This document shows positions 29,397 to 37,620 of a stretch of 64,000 nucleotides of DNA, piece after piece. Within the stretch, counting starts at the first letter, position 1; each line of letters starts with the position of its first letter. The translations under genes and the position numbers were made by a program. Origin of the DNA: Roseiarcus sp963807735 (GTDB lineage: Bacteria > Pseudomonadota > Alphaproteobacteria > Rhizobiales > Beijerinckiaceae); NCBI GenBank assembly GCA_963807735.1, contig CAWEDI010000053.1, positions 1-64,000 of the forward strand, given 5' to 3'. Below the pieces are notes generated by a model. That model made no database searches and had not been told where the DNA came from. It saw nothing but the letters and a program-made list of their open reading frames with translations.

Positions 29397-29861
29397 ATGG
29401 CTGAGCTCGAATCCAAAGCGAACGCCGCGCGCGAATACATCACGTTCCGTATCGGCGAACAGTATTACTGCGTCGACATCATGTCGGTGCGCGAGATCCG
29501 CGGCTGGACGCCGGCGACCGCGCTGCCGCGCGCGCCCGGCTTCGTGCGCGGCGTCATCAACCTGCGCGGCGTCGTGCTGCCGATCATCGATCTTGCCGAC
29601 CGGCTCGGCTTTGCGCCCGCCGAGCCGACGCCGCGCCACGTCATCATCGTTGCGCAGACAGGGCGGCAGGTCGTCGGCCTGCTGGTCGACGCCGTCTCCG
29701 ACATCATCAACATGGCGGCCGACAAGGTGCATCCGACGCCCGACGTCGGTTCTGAGGCGGCCCGCGCGTTCGTGCTCGGCGTGATGGCGATCGACGATCG
29801 CATGATCAGCCTCATCGCGCTCGAAAGCGTGATGCCGGCGCTGGCCGGCGAGGCGGCATGA
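29397..29861 (+). CDS. cheW: Coupling protein CheW
   Basis: This 154-residue CheW domain protein links receptors to CheA. Typical features are YITFRIGEQYYCVDI, VREIRG, LPRAPGFVRGVINLRGVVLPIIDL and a C-terminal SLIALESV. It begins four bases after the cheA stop, and its own stop overlaps the cheR start as ATGA. Confidence 0.95.
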   Translation: MAELESKANAAREYITFRIGEQYYCVDIMSVREIRGWTPATALPRAPGFVRGVINLRGVVLPIIDLADRLGFAPAEPTPRHVIIVAQTGRQVVGLLVDAVSDIINMAADKVHPTPDVGSEAARAFVLGVMAIDDRMISLIALESVMPALAGEAA

Positions 29862-30748
29862 TCGCGCCTGTGCGAGCGACCGCCCATGCGGCGACGGGTG
29901 ACACATTGCTGCCCGGCGAATTCACGCTGAGCCGCGACGATTTCCGGCGTATCGCGCAGATGATCTACAGCGACGCCGGCATCCATCTGACCGAAGGCAA
30001 GGCCGCGCTCGTCTATTCCCGGCTCGCCAAGCGTCTGCGGGCGCTTCGGATGCAGGCGTTTCGCGACTATTGCGATCTCGTGGCCAGTCCCGAAGGCGCC
30101 GCCGAGCGCCAGGAGATGCTGACGTCGCTGACCACCAACGTCACCAAGTTCTTCCGCGAGCCGCATCATTTCGAGCATCTGAAGACGCACGTCCTGGCGC
30201 CGCTCGCGGCGCGGGCGACGCGCGGCGCGCGATTGCGGCTCTGGTCGGCGGCTTGTTCGACCGGGCAGGAGCCTTACTCCATCGCGATCACGCTGCTCTC
30301 GGCCTGGCCGGAGGCGGCGCAGCACGACGTGAAAATCCTCGCCACCGACATCGACCGCGCCGTGCTCGCCACCGCCGAGGCCGGGCTCTACGCCGATGCC
30401 CTGCTCGAAGGCGTCAACGCCGATCAGCGTCGCCGCTTCTTCGAGCCGGCGGGGGAGGGCGCGAGCCGGGTCAGCGCGGCGGTTCGCCGCCTCGTCACCT
30501 TCCGCCAGCTCAATCTGATCGACGCGTGGCCGATGAGCGGTCAGTTCCACGCGATTTTCTGCCGCAACGTCGTCATCTATTTCGATGAGCCGACGCAGCA
30601 GGGCATCTGGCAGAAATTCGCGCCGCGGCTCGCCCCTGACGGCGCGCTCTACATCGGTCATTCGGAACGGGTGACGGGGCCGGCAGTCGCGCTGATGCGC
30701 AGCGACGGCGTCTCGACCTATCGGCTGACGGGAGGACGAAGCCTTTGA
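29858..30748 (+). CDS. cheR: Chemotaxis protein methyltransferase CheR
   Basis: This 296-residue enzyme methylates receptor glutamates with S-adenosylmethionine. The N-terminal helical part contains GIHLTEGKAALVYSRL. SAM-domain motifs are LWSAACSTGQEPYSIA, ILATDIDRAVL and IFCRNVVIYFD. The start overlaps the cheW stop. About the first 20 residues before LLPGEFTLSRDDF are not part of the conserved domain. Confidence 0.95.
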   Translation: MIAPVRATAHAATGDTLLPGEFTLSRDDFRRIAQMIYSDAGIHLTEGKAALVYSRLAKRLRALRMQAFRDYCDLVASPEGAAERQEMLTSLTTNVTKFFREPHHFEHLKTHVLAPLAARATRGARLRLWSAACSTGQEPYSIAITLLSAWPEAAQHDVKILATDIDRAVLATAEAGLYADALLEGVNADQRRRFFEPAGEGASRVSAAVRRLVTFRQLNLIDAWPMSGQFHAIFCRNVVIYFDEPTQQGIWQKFAPRLAPDGALYIGHSERVTGPAVALMRSDGVSTYRLTGGRSL

Positions 30749-31794
30749 AGCCGGTCCGGGTCCTGATCGTCGACGACAGCGCGTCGATGCGCGCGCTCAT
30801 TCGCACCGCGCTCGAGGCCGACCCTGGCGTCAGCGTCGTCGGCGAGGCCGCCGACGCGCTGCAGGCGCGGGAGGCGATCAAGGCGCTCAATCCCGACGTG
30901 ATGACGCTCGACGTCGAAATGCCGCATATGAACGGCCTCGAATTCCTCGAAAAGGTGATGCGGCTGCGGCCGCTGCCGGTCATCATGGTGTCGTCGCTGA
31001 CCGAGCGCGGCGGCGCGGTGACCATCTCCGCGATGGAGATCGGGGCGTTCGACTGCGTCGCCAAGCCGACGCTGCACTCGCCGACCGCGTTCGCGGCGCT
31101 TGCCGAAAAGGTCAAGGCCGCCGCCGGCGCGCGGATGCGCGAGCGTCCGGCGCCGCCCTCGGAATCGCGACGCCCCGCCGCGCCGGAGCTCGGCGCCGCG
31201 ACCGGACTCGCGCTGGCGGGACGCTTGGTGGCGATCGGCGCTTCGACCGGCGGGGTCGAGGCTTTGGTGACGCTGCTTTCGCAGTTTCCGCGCGACTGCG
31301 CGCCGACGCTGGTCACGATCCATCTGCCGTCGCCGTTCACGACAAGCTTCGCGCAGCGGCTTGACCGCATCTGCGCGCCGCGCGTGCGCGAGGCGACGCA
31401 CGGCGCGCCGATCCTGCCAGGCAACATCTATATCGCGCCGGGGACCCATGCGCATCTCGAAGCGTCGCGCACCGACTCCATGCGTTGCGTGCTGCGCGAG
31501 GGGGATCCGATCAGCGGGCACCGTCCCTCGGTCGACGCGCTGTTTCATTCCGTGGCCCGACACGTCGGGGCGAAAGCGGTCGGCGTCATCCTGACCGGCA
31601 TGGGCGCGGACGGCGCGCAAGGATTGCTGGCGATGCGCAAGGCCGGCGCACGCACGCTCGGGCAGGACGAAGCCACCTGCGTGGTCTACGGCATGCCGAA
31701 GGTCGCCTTCGAGATCGGCGCGGTCGAGAAGCAGGCGCCGTTGCAGCTTCTCGCGGCCGAGATCGCCGCGCTCACCACTCGAACCAGGAGCTGA
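30745..31794 (+). CDS. cheB: Chemotaxis response regulator methylesterase CheB
   Basis: This 349-residue protein demethylates and deamidates receptors. The receiver domain has D56 (TLDVEMPHMNG). The esterase domain has the Ser-His-Asp triad in AIGASTGGVEAL, VTIHLPSPF and ILTGMGADGAQGL. It starts with TTG at 30745, overlapping the cheR stop (TTGA), with GGGAGG at 30730-30735 deciding the start. The interdomain linker is short and Pro/Ala/Arg-rich. Confidence 0.95.
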   Translation: MKPVRVLIVDDSASMRALIRTALEADPGVSVVGEAADALQAREAIKALNPDVMTLDVEMPHMNGLEFLEKVMRLRPLPVIMVSSLTERGGAVTISAMEIGAFDCVAKPTLHSPTAFAALAEKVKAAAGARMRERPAPPSESRRPAAPELGAATGLALAGRLVAIGASTGGVEALVTLLSQFPRDCAPTLVTIHLPSPFTTSFAQRLDRICAPRVREATHGAPILPGNIYIAPGTHAHLEASRTDSMRCVLREGDPISGHRPSVDALFHSVARHVGAKAVGVILTGMGADGAQGLLAMRKAGARTLGQDEATCVVYGMPKVAFEIGAVEKQAPLQLLAAEIAALTTRTRS

Positions 31795-31799
31795 CGCTC

Positions 31800-32189
31800 A
31801 TGGCCGCCGCCAAACAACTCGAAGTGATGGTCGTCGACGACACGTCGGTCAGTCGCATGCTGATGACCGAATCGTTGCAGTCGATCGGGATCACCAGCCT
31901 CTCGCTCGCCAAGGACGGCGCCGAGGCGCTCACCCAGCTCAAGACCAAGCCGGTGCATCTCGTCATCTCCGATCAGTACATGCCCAACCTCGACGGGCTC
32001 GGACTGCTGAAGGCGCTGCGGGGTCATACGCCGACCGCCAAGATCGGCTTCATTCTCGTAACCGGGACGCCGGACAAGTCGCTGGTCGAGCGCGGGCGCC
32101 AGCTCGGCTTGAACAACTTTATCGCTAAGCCCTTCACCACCAGCACCATTCGCGCGGCGATCGAGGCCGTGGTGGGGCGCCTCACATGA
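31800..32189 (+). CDS. CheY-like response regulator (operon copy 2)
   Basis: This 129-residue receiver domain is clearly divergent from the first CheY. The acceptor is D58 in VISDQYMPNLDG, followed by GFILVTGTPD and IAKPFTTSTI. Two CheY proteins in one operon are common in alphaproteobacteria, where one drives the motor and the other drains phosphate from CheA. Which is which is not visible. It starts six bases after the cheB stop (GGAGCTGACGCTC leads the ATG) and overlaps cheD. Confidence 0.92.
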   Translation: MAAAKQLEVMVVDDTSVSRMLMTESLQSIGITSLSLAKDGAEALTQLKTKPVHLVISDQYMPNLDGLGLLKALRGHTPTAKIGFILVTGTPDKSLVERGRQLGLNNFIAKPFTTSTIRAAIEAVVGRLT

Positions 32190-32713
32190 CCATGTCGGAC
32201 GCGCGTCGCATCAACATCGTGCAGGGCGAGTTCAAGGTCAGCGACCATCCCGACGTCGTTTTGACGACGTTGCTCGGCTCGTGCGTCGCCGCCTGCATCC
32301 GCGATCCCGCGGCCGGCGTCGGCGGCATGAACCACTTCCTGCTGCCGGGCGCGGAGGTCGGGTCGGCCAAGGACTCGGAGCGGCTCGGCGTCCATCTGAT
32401 GGAGCTGTTGCTGAACGGTCTGATGCGCCAGGGCGCGCAGCGCGACCGGCTGGAGGCGAAGCTGTTCGGCGGCGCGCGGATGATGAGCGGGCTTTCCGAC
32501 GTCGGTCGCAAGAACGCGGAATTCGCCAAGCGATTTCTCGCTTACGAGGGGATCAAGATCGTCGGCGGCGACACCGGCGGCGAGCAGGGGCGGCGCATTC
32601 AGTTTTGGCCGAGTTCCGGCCGCGCCCTGCAAAGCTATATCGCTAAGGTGGTCGAGGCGCCGCCGCGGGCGGCGGCGCCGCGCCTCAGCGGGGGTGATGT
32701 CGATCTGTTCTGA
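32186..32713 (+). CDS. cheD: Chemoreceptor glutamine deamidase CheD
   Basis: This 175-residue CheD family protein converts receptor Gln residues to Glu. The catalytic Cys33 (LLGSCVAAC) and His50 (GGMNHFLLPG) are at the expected positions. LFGGARMM and KRFLAYEGIKIVGGD follow. It starts as ATGA on the previous stop. The C-terminus (RLSGGDVDLF) has the terminal phenylalanine found in many CheD proteins. Confidence 0.95.
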   Translation: MTMSDARRINIVQGEFKVSDHPDVVLTTLLGSCVAACIRDPAAGVGGMNHFLLPGAEVGSAKDSERLGVHLMELLLNGLMRQGAQRDRLEAKLFGGARMMSGLSDVGRKNAEFAKRFLAYEGIKIVGGDTGGEQGRRIQFWPSSGRALQSYIAKVVEAPPRAAAPRLSGGDVDLF

Positions 32714-32744
32714 TTTGTCGGCGTGCGCGTTGTGGGAGTTCAGC

Positions 32745-33122
32745 ATGAGAATGCAGGTTCGGGGCGCGCCTCGCGAGGAGGCCGCCGTCACGCTGCGCCG
32801 CGCGTCCGGCGAATTGCGCAAGACGCTCACCATGGTCGAAGACCTCGAACAGGTGGTCGGGCTCGCCATCGCGCTCGCCGGCGAGGCAGGCGCCGATCAA
32901 ATGCTGGAGCTGCAAAAGCTCGATCACATTCAGCAGAAAATCCTCGGCGTCGCGGATTTTCTCGAGGCGCTCGGCTTGGCGATGCCGCCGGAATGGACGG
33001 TGGACGCCAAGGGCGCGGCGCGTTGCGTGCTGCTCGCCGAACTCGGCGCGCGGCTCGGCGACGCGGACGCGCCGGGCCATGATCCCAACGCCGCCGCGCT
33101 AGAGACTTACGAGCTGTTCTGA
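32745..33122 (+). CDS. Hypothetical che-operon protein, possibly CheT/CheZ-like
   Basis: This 125-residue all-helical protein ends the che operon. GGGAG at 32734-32738 supports the start at 32745; an in-frame ATG at 32697, inside the end of cheD, is an alternative. The segment LELQKLDHIQQKILGVADFL resembles the helix of CheZ-type phosphatases in which Gln/Asp residues act on phospho-CheY (pattern Q-x-L-D-x-I-x-Q). The chain ends in ETYELF, an aromatic tail that could dock on a partner. Similar short genes (cheT) sit in rhizobial che operons. The assignment is inference from position and a weak motif. Confidence 0.5.
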   Translation: MRMQVRGAPREEAAVTLRRASGELRKTLTMVEDLEQVVGLAIALAGEAGADQMLELQKLDHIQQKILGVADFLEALGLAMPPEWTVDAKGAARCVLLAELGARLGDADAPGHDPNAAALETYELF

Positions 33123-34310
33123 GGCGCGGGTACGCCGCGACGCCGCCGGCGCGCCCGGCAGGCGGAAATGATCGACCAGCGCCGCGAGCCTGGCGGTCAA
33201 ATCCTGCAACGACCGGGTCGCCTCGCTGACCTCGGCGCTGGTCTCTGCGTCGCGCGCGGCGGAAGCCGCCGCGGCCTCGATCGCCGCCGCGATCGGCGCG
33301 AACAGATCGCCGGGGGCGCGCTCTGGCGTCGGCGCCGGGGCCGTCCCCTGCGCGGCCCGCGCGGCCTGTCGCAACGCCTCCGCCTCGTCGCGCGCGCCGA
33401 TAGCGAGTCCGGCGATGAGCTCGCGCGCCGATTGCGCCGAACGCTGCGATACTGCGCGCAATTCCTGGGCGACGACGGCAAAACCGCGGCCGGCCTCGCC
33501 GGCGCGCGCCGCCTCGACGCCGGCGTTCAGCGCGATCAGTTGCGTTTGCCGCGCAAAGCCGTCGATCCGCTCGACGATCCCGATCCACTGCGCGCGCTGT
33601 CCGACGGTCCGCTCCAGCGCGGCGGCGCCGTCGTCGAGCGCGACGATCGCCTTGTCGAGCGCCTCTCGCAGGGCGCTGCTGCGCCGTCGCGCCTCTTCGC
33701 CGGCGCGGGCGATCTCGGCGTAGTCGCGGGCGGCCGCCTGGAGCGCTTGGCGCGCCGGCGCCAATCGCCGCCCCTGCGCGTCGGCGCGTAGCGTTAGCGT
33801 CTCGGCGGCGGCGGCGATGTCGCGCACGCGGGCGTCGATCGCGCCGGCGCTGGCGGCGAAGGCGAAGACGATCTTGCCGAAGCGCGCCGCGGCGGCTTCG
33901 AAATCGCGGGCGAGTTCGGGTTCGGCGAGCCGCGCCGTCAGGTCGCCCTCGGCGAGCCCCTTCAACGCCAGCGCGACGGCGCGGGCGAGGTCGTTGCGCG
34001 CGCTTTCGGCCTCAGTGCGTCCGTCCGCCTCCGCGCGGGCGACGCGCCGGGCGCCGTCGGCGCGCGCCGCGGCTGCCTGTTCGCGCTCGCTACGCAGCGC
34101 GGCCATCGCTGAACTCGCCCCTTCGCTCATCCGCGCGAGCCGCGCCGCCAGCGTCCGGTCGACGAGGGCGTAGGCGAGACCGAGGGCAAGCAAGCCGCCG
34201 AGGCCCGCGGGCAGGGCAGGCGGCCACAGCGCGCCGGCCGCGGCTGCAAGCAGCGCGGACAAGGCAAGCCCGCCGAAGCCGGCGAGCGTGGCGCGAGGGA
34301 TTCCGATCAC
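33099..34310 (-). CDS. Short methyl-accepting-chemotaxis-like receptor
   Basis: This is a 403-residue protein with two closely spaced membrane helices (about residues 5-45) and no periplasmic sensor. A coiled region and a receptor-type hairpin (IDGFARQTQLIALNAGVEAA, then RGFAVVAQELRAVSQRSAQ) follow. The tip departs from the usual FQTN: here it reads RQTQ. The GTG at 34310 was chosen because GAGGAAAGGGAAG precedes it; a TTG at 34328 is also open. It faces the che operon, and its 3' end overlaps the preceding gene by 24 bases. It probably senses an intracellular signal. Confidence 0.82.
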   Translation of the reverse strand: MIGIPRATLAGFGGLALSALLAAAAGALWPPALPAGLGGLLALGLAYALVDRTLAARLARMSEGASSAMAALRSEREQAAAARADGARRVARAEADGRTEAESARNDLARAVALALKGLAEGDLTARLAEPELARDFEAAAARFGKIVFAFAASAGAIDARVRDIAAAAETLTLRADAQGRRLAPARQALQAAARDYAEIARAGEEARRRSSALREALDKAIVALDDGAAALERTVGQRAQWIGIVERIDGFARQTQLIALNAGVEAARAGEAGRGFAVVAQELRAVSQRSAQSARELIAGLAIGARDEAEALRQAARAAQGTAPAPTPERAPGDLFAPIAAAIEAAAASAARDAETSAEVSEATRSLQDLTARLAALVDHFRLPGAPAASRRTRASEQLVSL

Positions 34311-34378
34311 CTTCCCTTTCCTCGACAAGGAGGAGAAGGCAGGTTCTAGACGTTAGCGCTTGCTTAAGCCTTGCGGGA

Positions 34379-35338
34379 TCAGGCGGCGCGGTCAAACAGG
34401 GCGGCGATCTCCGGCGGCGCCGCGGTCGCCTCCTCGCGCAGGAACCCGATCAATCGCTTCTCCGCCTCGGACAACTCGCCGCCGCGGGTGAGATGGGCGA
34501 GGATCCATTTGGCCTCGCCAGCGTCGATCTTGGCGGCGGCGTCGAGCCGCGCCTCGGTCTCCGCGTTCTCAAGGTAATAACGCTCCTCGGCGAGTTGATC
34601 GACCGATTTGCGGCCATCGGCCGCCTCGGGCGCGAGGAGGCCGCCGGCGAGGCCGCCGAGGAAGCCGCCGAAACTCTCGCGCCGGTCCATTTCGCGCTCC
34701 AGCGATAGGACCTCGGCGCGGGTCGGCGCGACGACGAAGGCCGCGCCGAGAAGGTAGTTGCCGACCGCCTTGGCGAAGAAATCTGCGAATCCGGGATCAT
34801 TACGGGCGGTGGCGGTGGCGTGGGCGATGTCGAACAAAGCCTCGGCGCTGGCGCGGTCGACGTGGCAAGCCTCGCCGGCGGTCGCGGCGAAGCAGAAGGC
34901 GCGGAGCGCCTCCACATCCTCGGCGGTGACGACGCCCGGCTCGTGGTCGACGCCGCCGAGCGGCCCGCTGCGTCCGGTGAGGATCGCCCGCTCCACCTCG
35001 CGCACCGCGAAGGCGACCAGCGACGGGGGAACGCTGACCGCCTCGGCGACGACCGCCTTCAGCACCTCGAACTCGGCCCGGCAGGTGAGGCCGCTGCCGT
35101 CGCCGAGCTGCGCGGTCAGCCAGTCCGCAGCGTCCTCGCTCACGTAGCCGCGGGGATCGACGTCGAGCGTCATGACATCGCGGGCGACGTCGGCGATCAG
35201 AGCGATGAACTCGGGGTCGTCCCCCGCCTTGCCGCCGAGCGCCAGCAATCCGGCGAGATCCGTGCGCGTCGCCGCGCCCTTGTCATAAATAGACCGGCGC
35301 AACGCGGCCGCATTCTCGCTCAAGGCCGCCGTCGACAT
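34379..35338 (-). CDS. Hypothetical helical protein
   Basis: This 319-residue soluble, alpha-helical, acidic protein has no signal peptide. Internal stretches such as EFEVLKAVVAEAVSVPPSLV followed by AVREVERAIL hint at TerB-like helical pairs. A Gly-rich hydrophobic patch (FGGFLGGLAGGLLAPE) sits near residue 240. I do not recognise a family. It is on the same strand as the receptor-like gene, 68 bases upstream of it, and could be cotranscribed. Confidence 0.7.
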   Translation of the reverse strand: MSTAALSENAAALRRSIYDKGAATRTDLAGLLALGGKAGDDPEFIALIADVARDVMTLDVDPRGYVSEDAADWLTAQLGDGSGLTCRAEFEVLKAVVAEAVSVPPSLVAFAVREVERAILTGRSGPLGGVDHEPGVVTAEDVEALRAFCFAATAGEACHVDRASAEALFDIAHATATARNDPGFADFFAKAVGNYLLGAAFVVAPTRAEVLSLEREMDRRESFGGFLGGLAGGLLAPEAADGRKSVDQLAEERYYLENAETEARLDAAAKIDAGEAKWILAHLTRGGELSEAEKRLIGFLREEATAAPPEIAALFDRAA

Positions 35339-35397
35339 CGCTCACTCCACGCTACGCAACACGCGGCGGAGGATTGCGCATCCGGCTTGCCGCGACG

Positions 35398-36051
35398 TTA
35401 AAATTCAACTTCGAGTTCTTCGATTTCCTCCTTTTCGGCGAGCGCCGCCTCGCGCCATTCGGCGACCGCGGGCAACGCCCAAATCCGCTCGGCGTAGTCT
35501 TGCAGCGCGCCCTCGAGCTTCACGTCGTAGGTTTTGAAGCGGCTGACGACGGGGGCGTACATGGCGTCGGCGAGCGTGACTTTGCCGAACAGGAATGGCC
35601 CGCGATAGCGCATCAGGCATTCGCCCCAGATCGCCTTGATGCGCTCGATATCGGCCTCCGCCTTCGACCAGATCTTGAACCCGGGGAAGTGGCCCTTGAT
35701 GTTCATCGGCAGCGCCTGCCGCAACGACACGAAGCCCGAGTGCATCTCGCCGCAGATCGCCCGCGCGTGCGCCCGCGCCGCCCGATCCTTCGGCAAAAGA
35801 CTCTTATTCGGGGCGATTTCGTGCAAGAACTCGCCGATGGCGAGTGTGTCCCATACGCGCACGCCCTCGTAGACGAGGCAGGGGACCAGGATCGACGGCG
35901 ACAGCAAAAGAATTTCGGCGCGCGCGTCGGCGTCGTCGGGCTCGACGATAACCTCCTTGAAATCTATGCCTGCCAGCTTGCACATTAGCCAGCCCCGCAT
36001 AGACCAAGAGGAATAGTTCTTGCTACTCAGGGACAGAGTGGCGGCGGCCAT
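35398..36051 (-). CDS. Glutathione S-transferase family protein
   Basis: This 217-residue cytosolic GST has an N-terminal thioredoxin-like domain (SSKNYSSWSMRGWLMCKLAG; the serines sit where the catalytic Ser is found in related bacterial enzymes). The cis-Pro segment is SILVPCLV and the glutathione-binding motif DTLAIGEFLHE. The C-terminal domain is helical. An electrophile-detoxification role is likely, with unknown substrate. It is divergent from the PHA depolymerase gene. Confidence 0.9.
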   Translation of the reverse strand: MAAATLSLSSKNYSSWSMRGWLMCKLAGIDFKEVIVEPDDADARAEILLLSPSILVPCLVYEGVRVWDTLAIGEFLHEIAPNKSLLPKDRAARAHARAICGEMHSGFVSLRQALPMNIKGHFPGFKIWSKAEADIERIKAIWGECLMRYRGPFLFGKVTLADAMYAPVVSRFKTYDVKLEGALQDYAERIWALPAVAEWREAALAEKEEIEELEVEF

Positions 36052-36169
36052 GAGTCGTTTCCTGCTCGTAAAAGGTTTTCTCTACCGGCGGAACATCCGG
36101 GGGTGAGCAAACGCCATGCCAAAGGCGCAGCCTGTCCCCGAAGAGTCCCGCTAGAAGCGCTAGGCGGCG

Positions 36170-37384
36170 ATGTTATACGAATCCTATCAAAATGTGATGG
36201 ATACCGTCGATCCCCTGCGCGCTTTCGCCGCCGAGGCCGCCAAATCGATGGGCGCGTGGAACGCGCTGTTTCCCAGCGCGCCGCTCGCTTGGGGCGCGGC
36301 GGCCTCCGAGGGCTTCGCGCTGTTCGGCTTCACCCACGTGCGGCCCGACTTCGCGGTGACGCAAGTCGAGACGCGCGGCGAAACCTACGCGGTGACGCAT
36401 AGCGTCGCGATGACGACGCCGTTCTGCAAGCTGACGCTGTTTCGCCGCGACGGCGGCGAGAACGACCCCCGCGTTCTGCTGGTCGCGCCGATGTCCGGCC
36501 ATTTCGCGACGCTGCTGCGCGGCACCTTGCGCACGATGCTGCGCGATCATCAGGTCTATCTCACCGATTGGCTCAATCCGCGCGACGTGCCGCCCGAGGA
36601 CGGCGAGTTCGATCTGCAGGCTTACACCCGCCATCTCGTCGAATTCGTGCGCTTCATCGGCGAGGATTGCCACGTCGTGGCCGTCTGCCAGCCAACCGTC
36701 AGCGCGCTGGCGGCGACGACGCTTTTGGCGATGGACGGCGCCAACACACAGCCGTCGAGCTTGACGCTGATGGCCGGGCCGATCGACGTGCGCATCCAGC
36801 CCAACGGCGTCAACAAGCTCGCCAATGAAAAGCCGCTCGCCTGGTTCCGCGACAATCTGATCGGCTCGGTGCCGCGCAAATTTCCTGGCGGCGGCCGCAA
36901 GGTCTATCCGGGCTTTGTGCAGCTCTCGGCGTTCCTCAGCATGAATGCGTCCCGGCATCAAGGCGCATTCATCGACTTCTGGCGCTATCGCGCCGAGGGC
37001 AACGACGCCAAGGCCGACGCGATCGCCGACTTCTACCGCGAATATTTCGCGGTGATGGACATGACGGCTGACTTTTATCTGGAGACGATCGATCAGGTGT
37101 TCCAGCGCTGCCTGCTGCCGCGCGGCGAGATGATGTTCGAGGGTCGGCCGCTGGAGCCACGCGCCATCCGCAAGACGTTCCTGCTCACCGTCGAGGGCGA
37201 AAAGGACGATATCTGCTCGGTCGGCCAAACGCTGGCCGCCCAGGATCTCTGCTCGGGGTTGCGGCCTTATATGAAGACGCATCACCTCCAGGCCGGCGTC
37301 GGACACTATGGCGTGTTCAACGGCAAGCGCTGGGAGGCGCAGATCTACCCGGTCGTGCGCAATCACATCATGGCGGCGCGGTGA
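36170..37384 (+). CDS. phaZ: Intracellular polyhydroxyalkanoate (PHB) depolymerase
   Basis: This 404-residue alpha/beta hydrolase mobilises stored polyhydroxybutyrate. The nucleophile is Cys173 in AVCQPTVSAL, as in PhaZa1-type depolymerases that use Cys where lipases use Ser. Asp in the VEGEKDDICS region and His in AGVGHYGVF complete the triad. The N-terminal MLYESYQNVMDTVDPLRAFA is typical. It implies that the organism stores PHA granules. Confidence 0.93.
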   Translation: MLYESYQNVMDTVDPLRAFAAEAAKSMGAWNALFPSAPLAWGAAASEGFALFGFTHVRPDFAVTQVETRGETYAVTHSVAMTTPFCKLTLFRRDGGENDPRVLLVAPMSGHFATLLRGTLRTMLRDHQVYLTDWLNPRDVPPEDGEFDLQAYTRHLVEFVRFIGEDCHVVAVCQPTVSALAATTLLAMDGANTQPSSLTLMAGPIDVRIQPNGVNKLANEKPLAWFRDNLIGSVPRKFPGGGRKVYPGFVQLSAFLSMNASRHQGAFIDFWRYRAEGNDAKADAIADFYREYFAVMDMTADFYLETIDQVFQRCLLPRGEMMFEGRPLEPRAIRKTFLLTVEGEKDDICSVGQTLAAQDLCSGLRPYMKTHHLQAGVGHYGVFNGKRWEAQIYPVVRNHIMAAR

Positions 37385-37466
37385 GGTCGCCGCCGTCTTG
37401 GCGAGCGCGGCGGGTGTTGGATCACTTCGCCGCGTTCGCGATGAGGGGAGACAGAGTGGTTTCGCG

Positions 37467-37616
37467 TCATGCCCGCGCTTGTCGCGGGCATCCACGTCGT
37501 GACGTCGCACGGACGTTCGATAGTTACAGATTGGTTGAAGCTCCGAGGTGCGAGCAAACACCGATGTTCGCATGAACGTCACGACGTGGATGGCCGGGAC
37601 AAGCCCGGCCATGACG
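37467..37616. repeat. REP-like inverted pair (family 1), cluster A
   Basis: Two palindromes face each other. The first is ATGCCCGCG-CTTGT-CGCGGGCAT (37469-37491) and the second ATGGCCGGG-ACAAG-CCCGGCCAT (37590-37612). Each is flanked on the inner side by the same CACGTCGTGACG block in opposite orientation. The loop CTTGT/ACAAG is shared by all clusters of this family. Confidence 0.8.
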
Positions 37617-37620
37617 GAGC

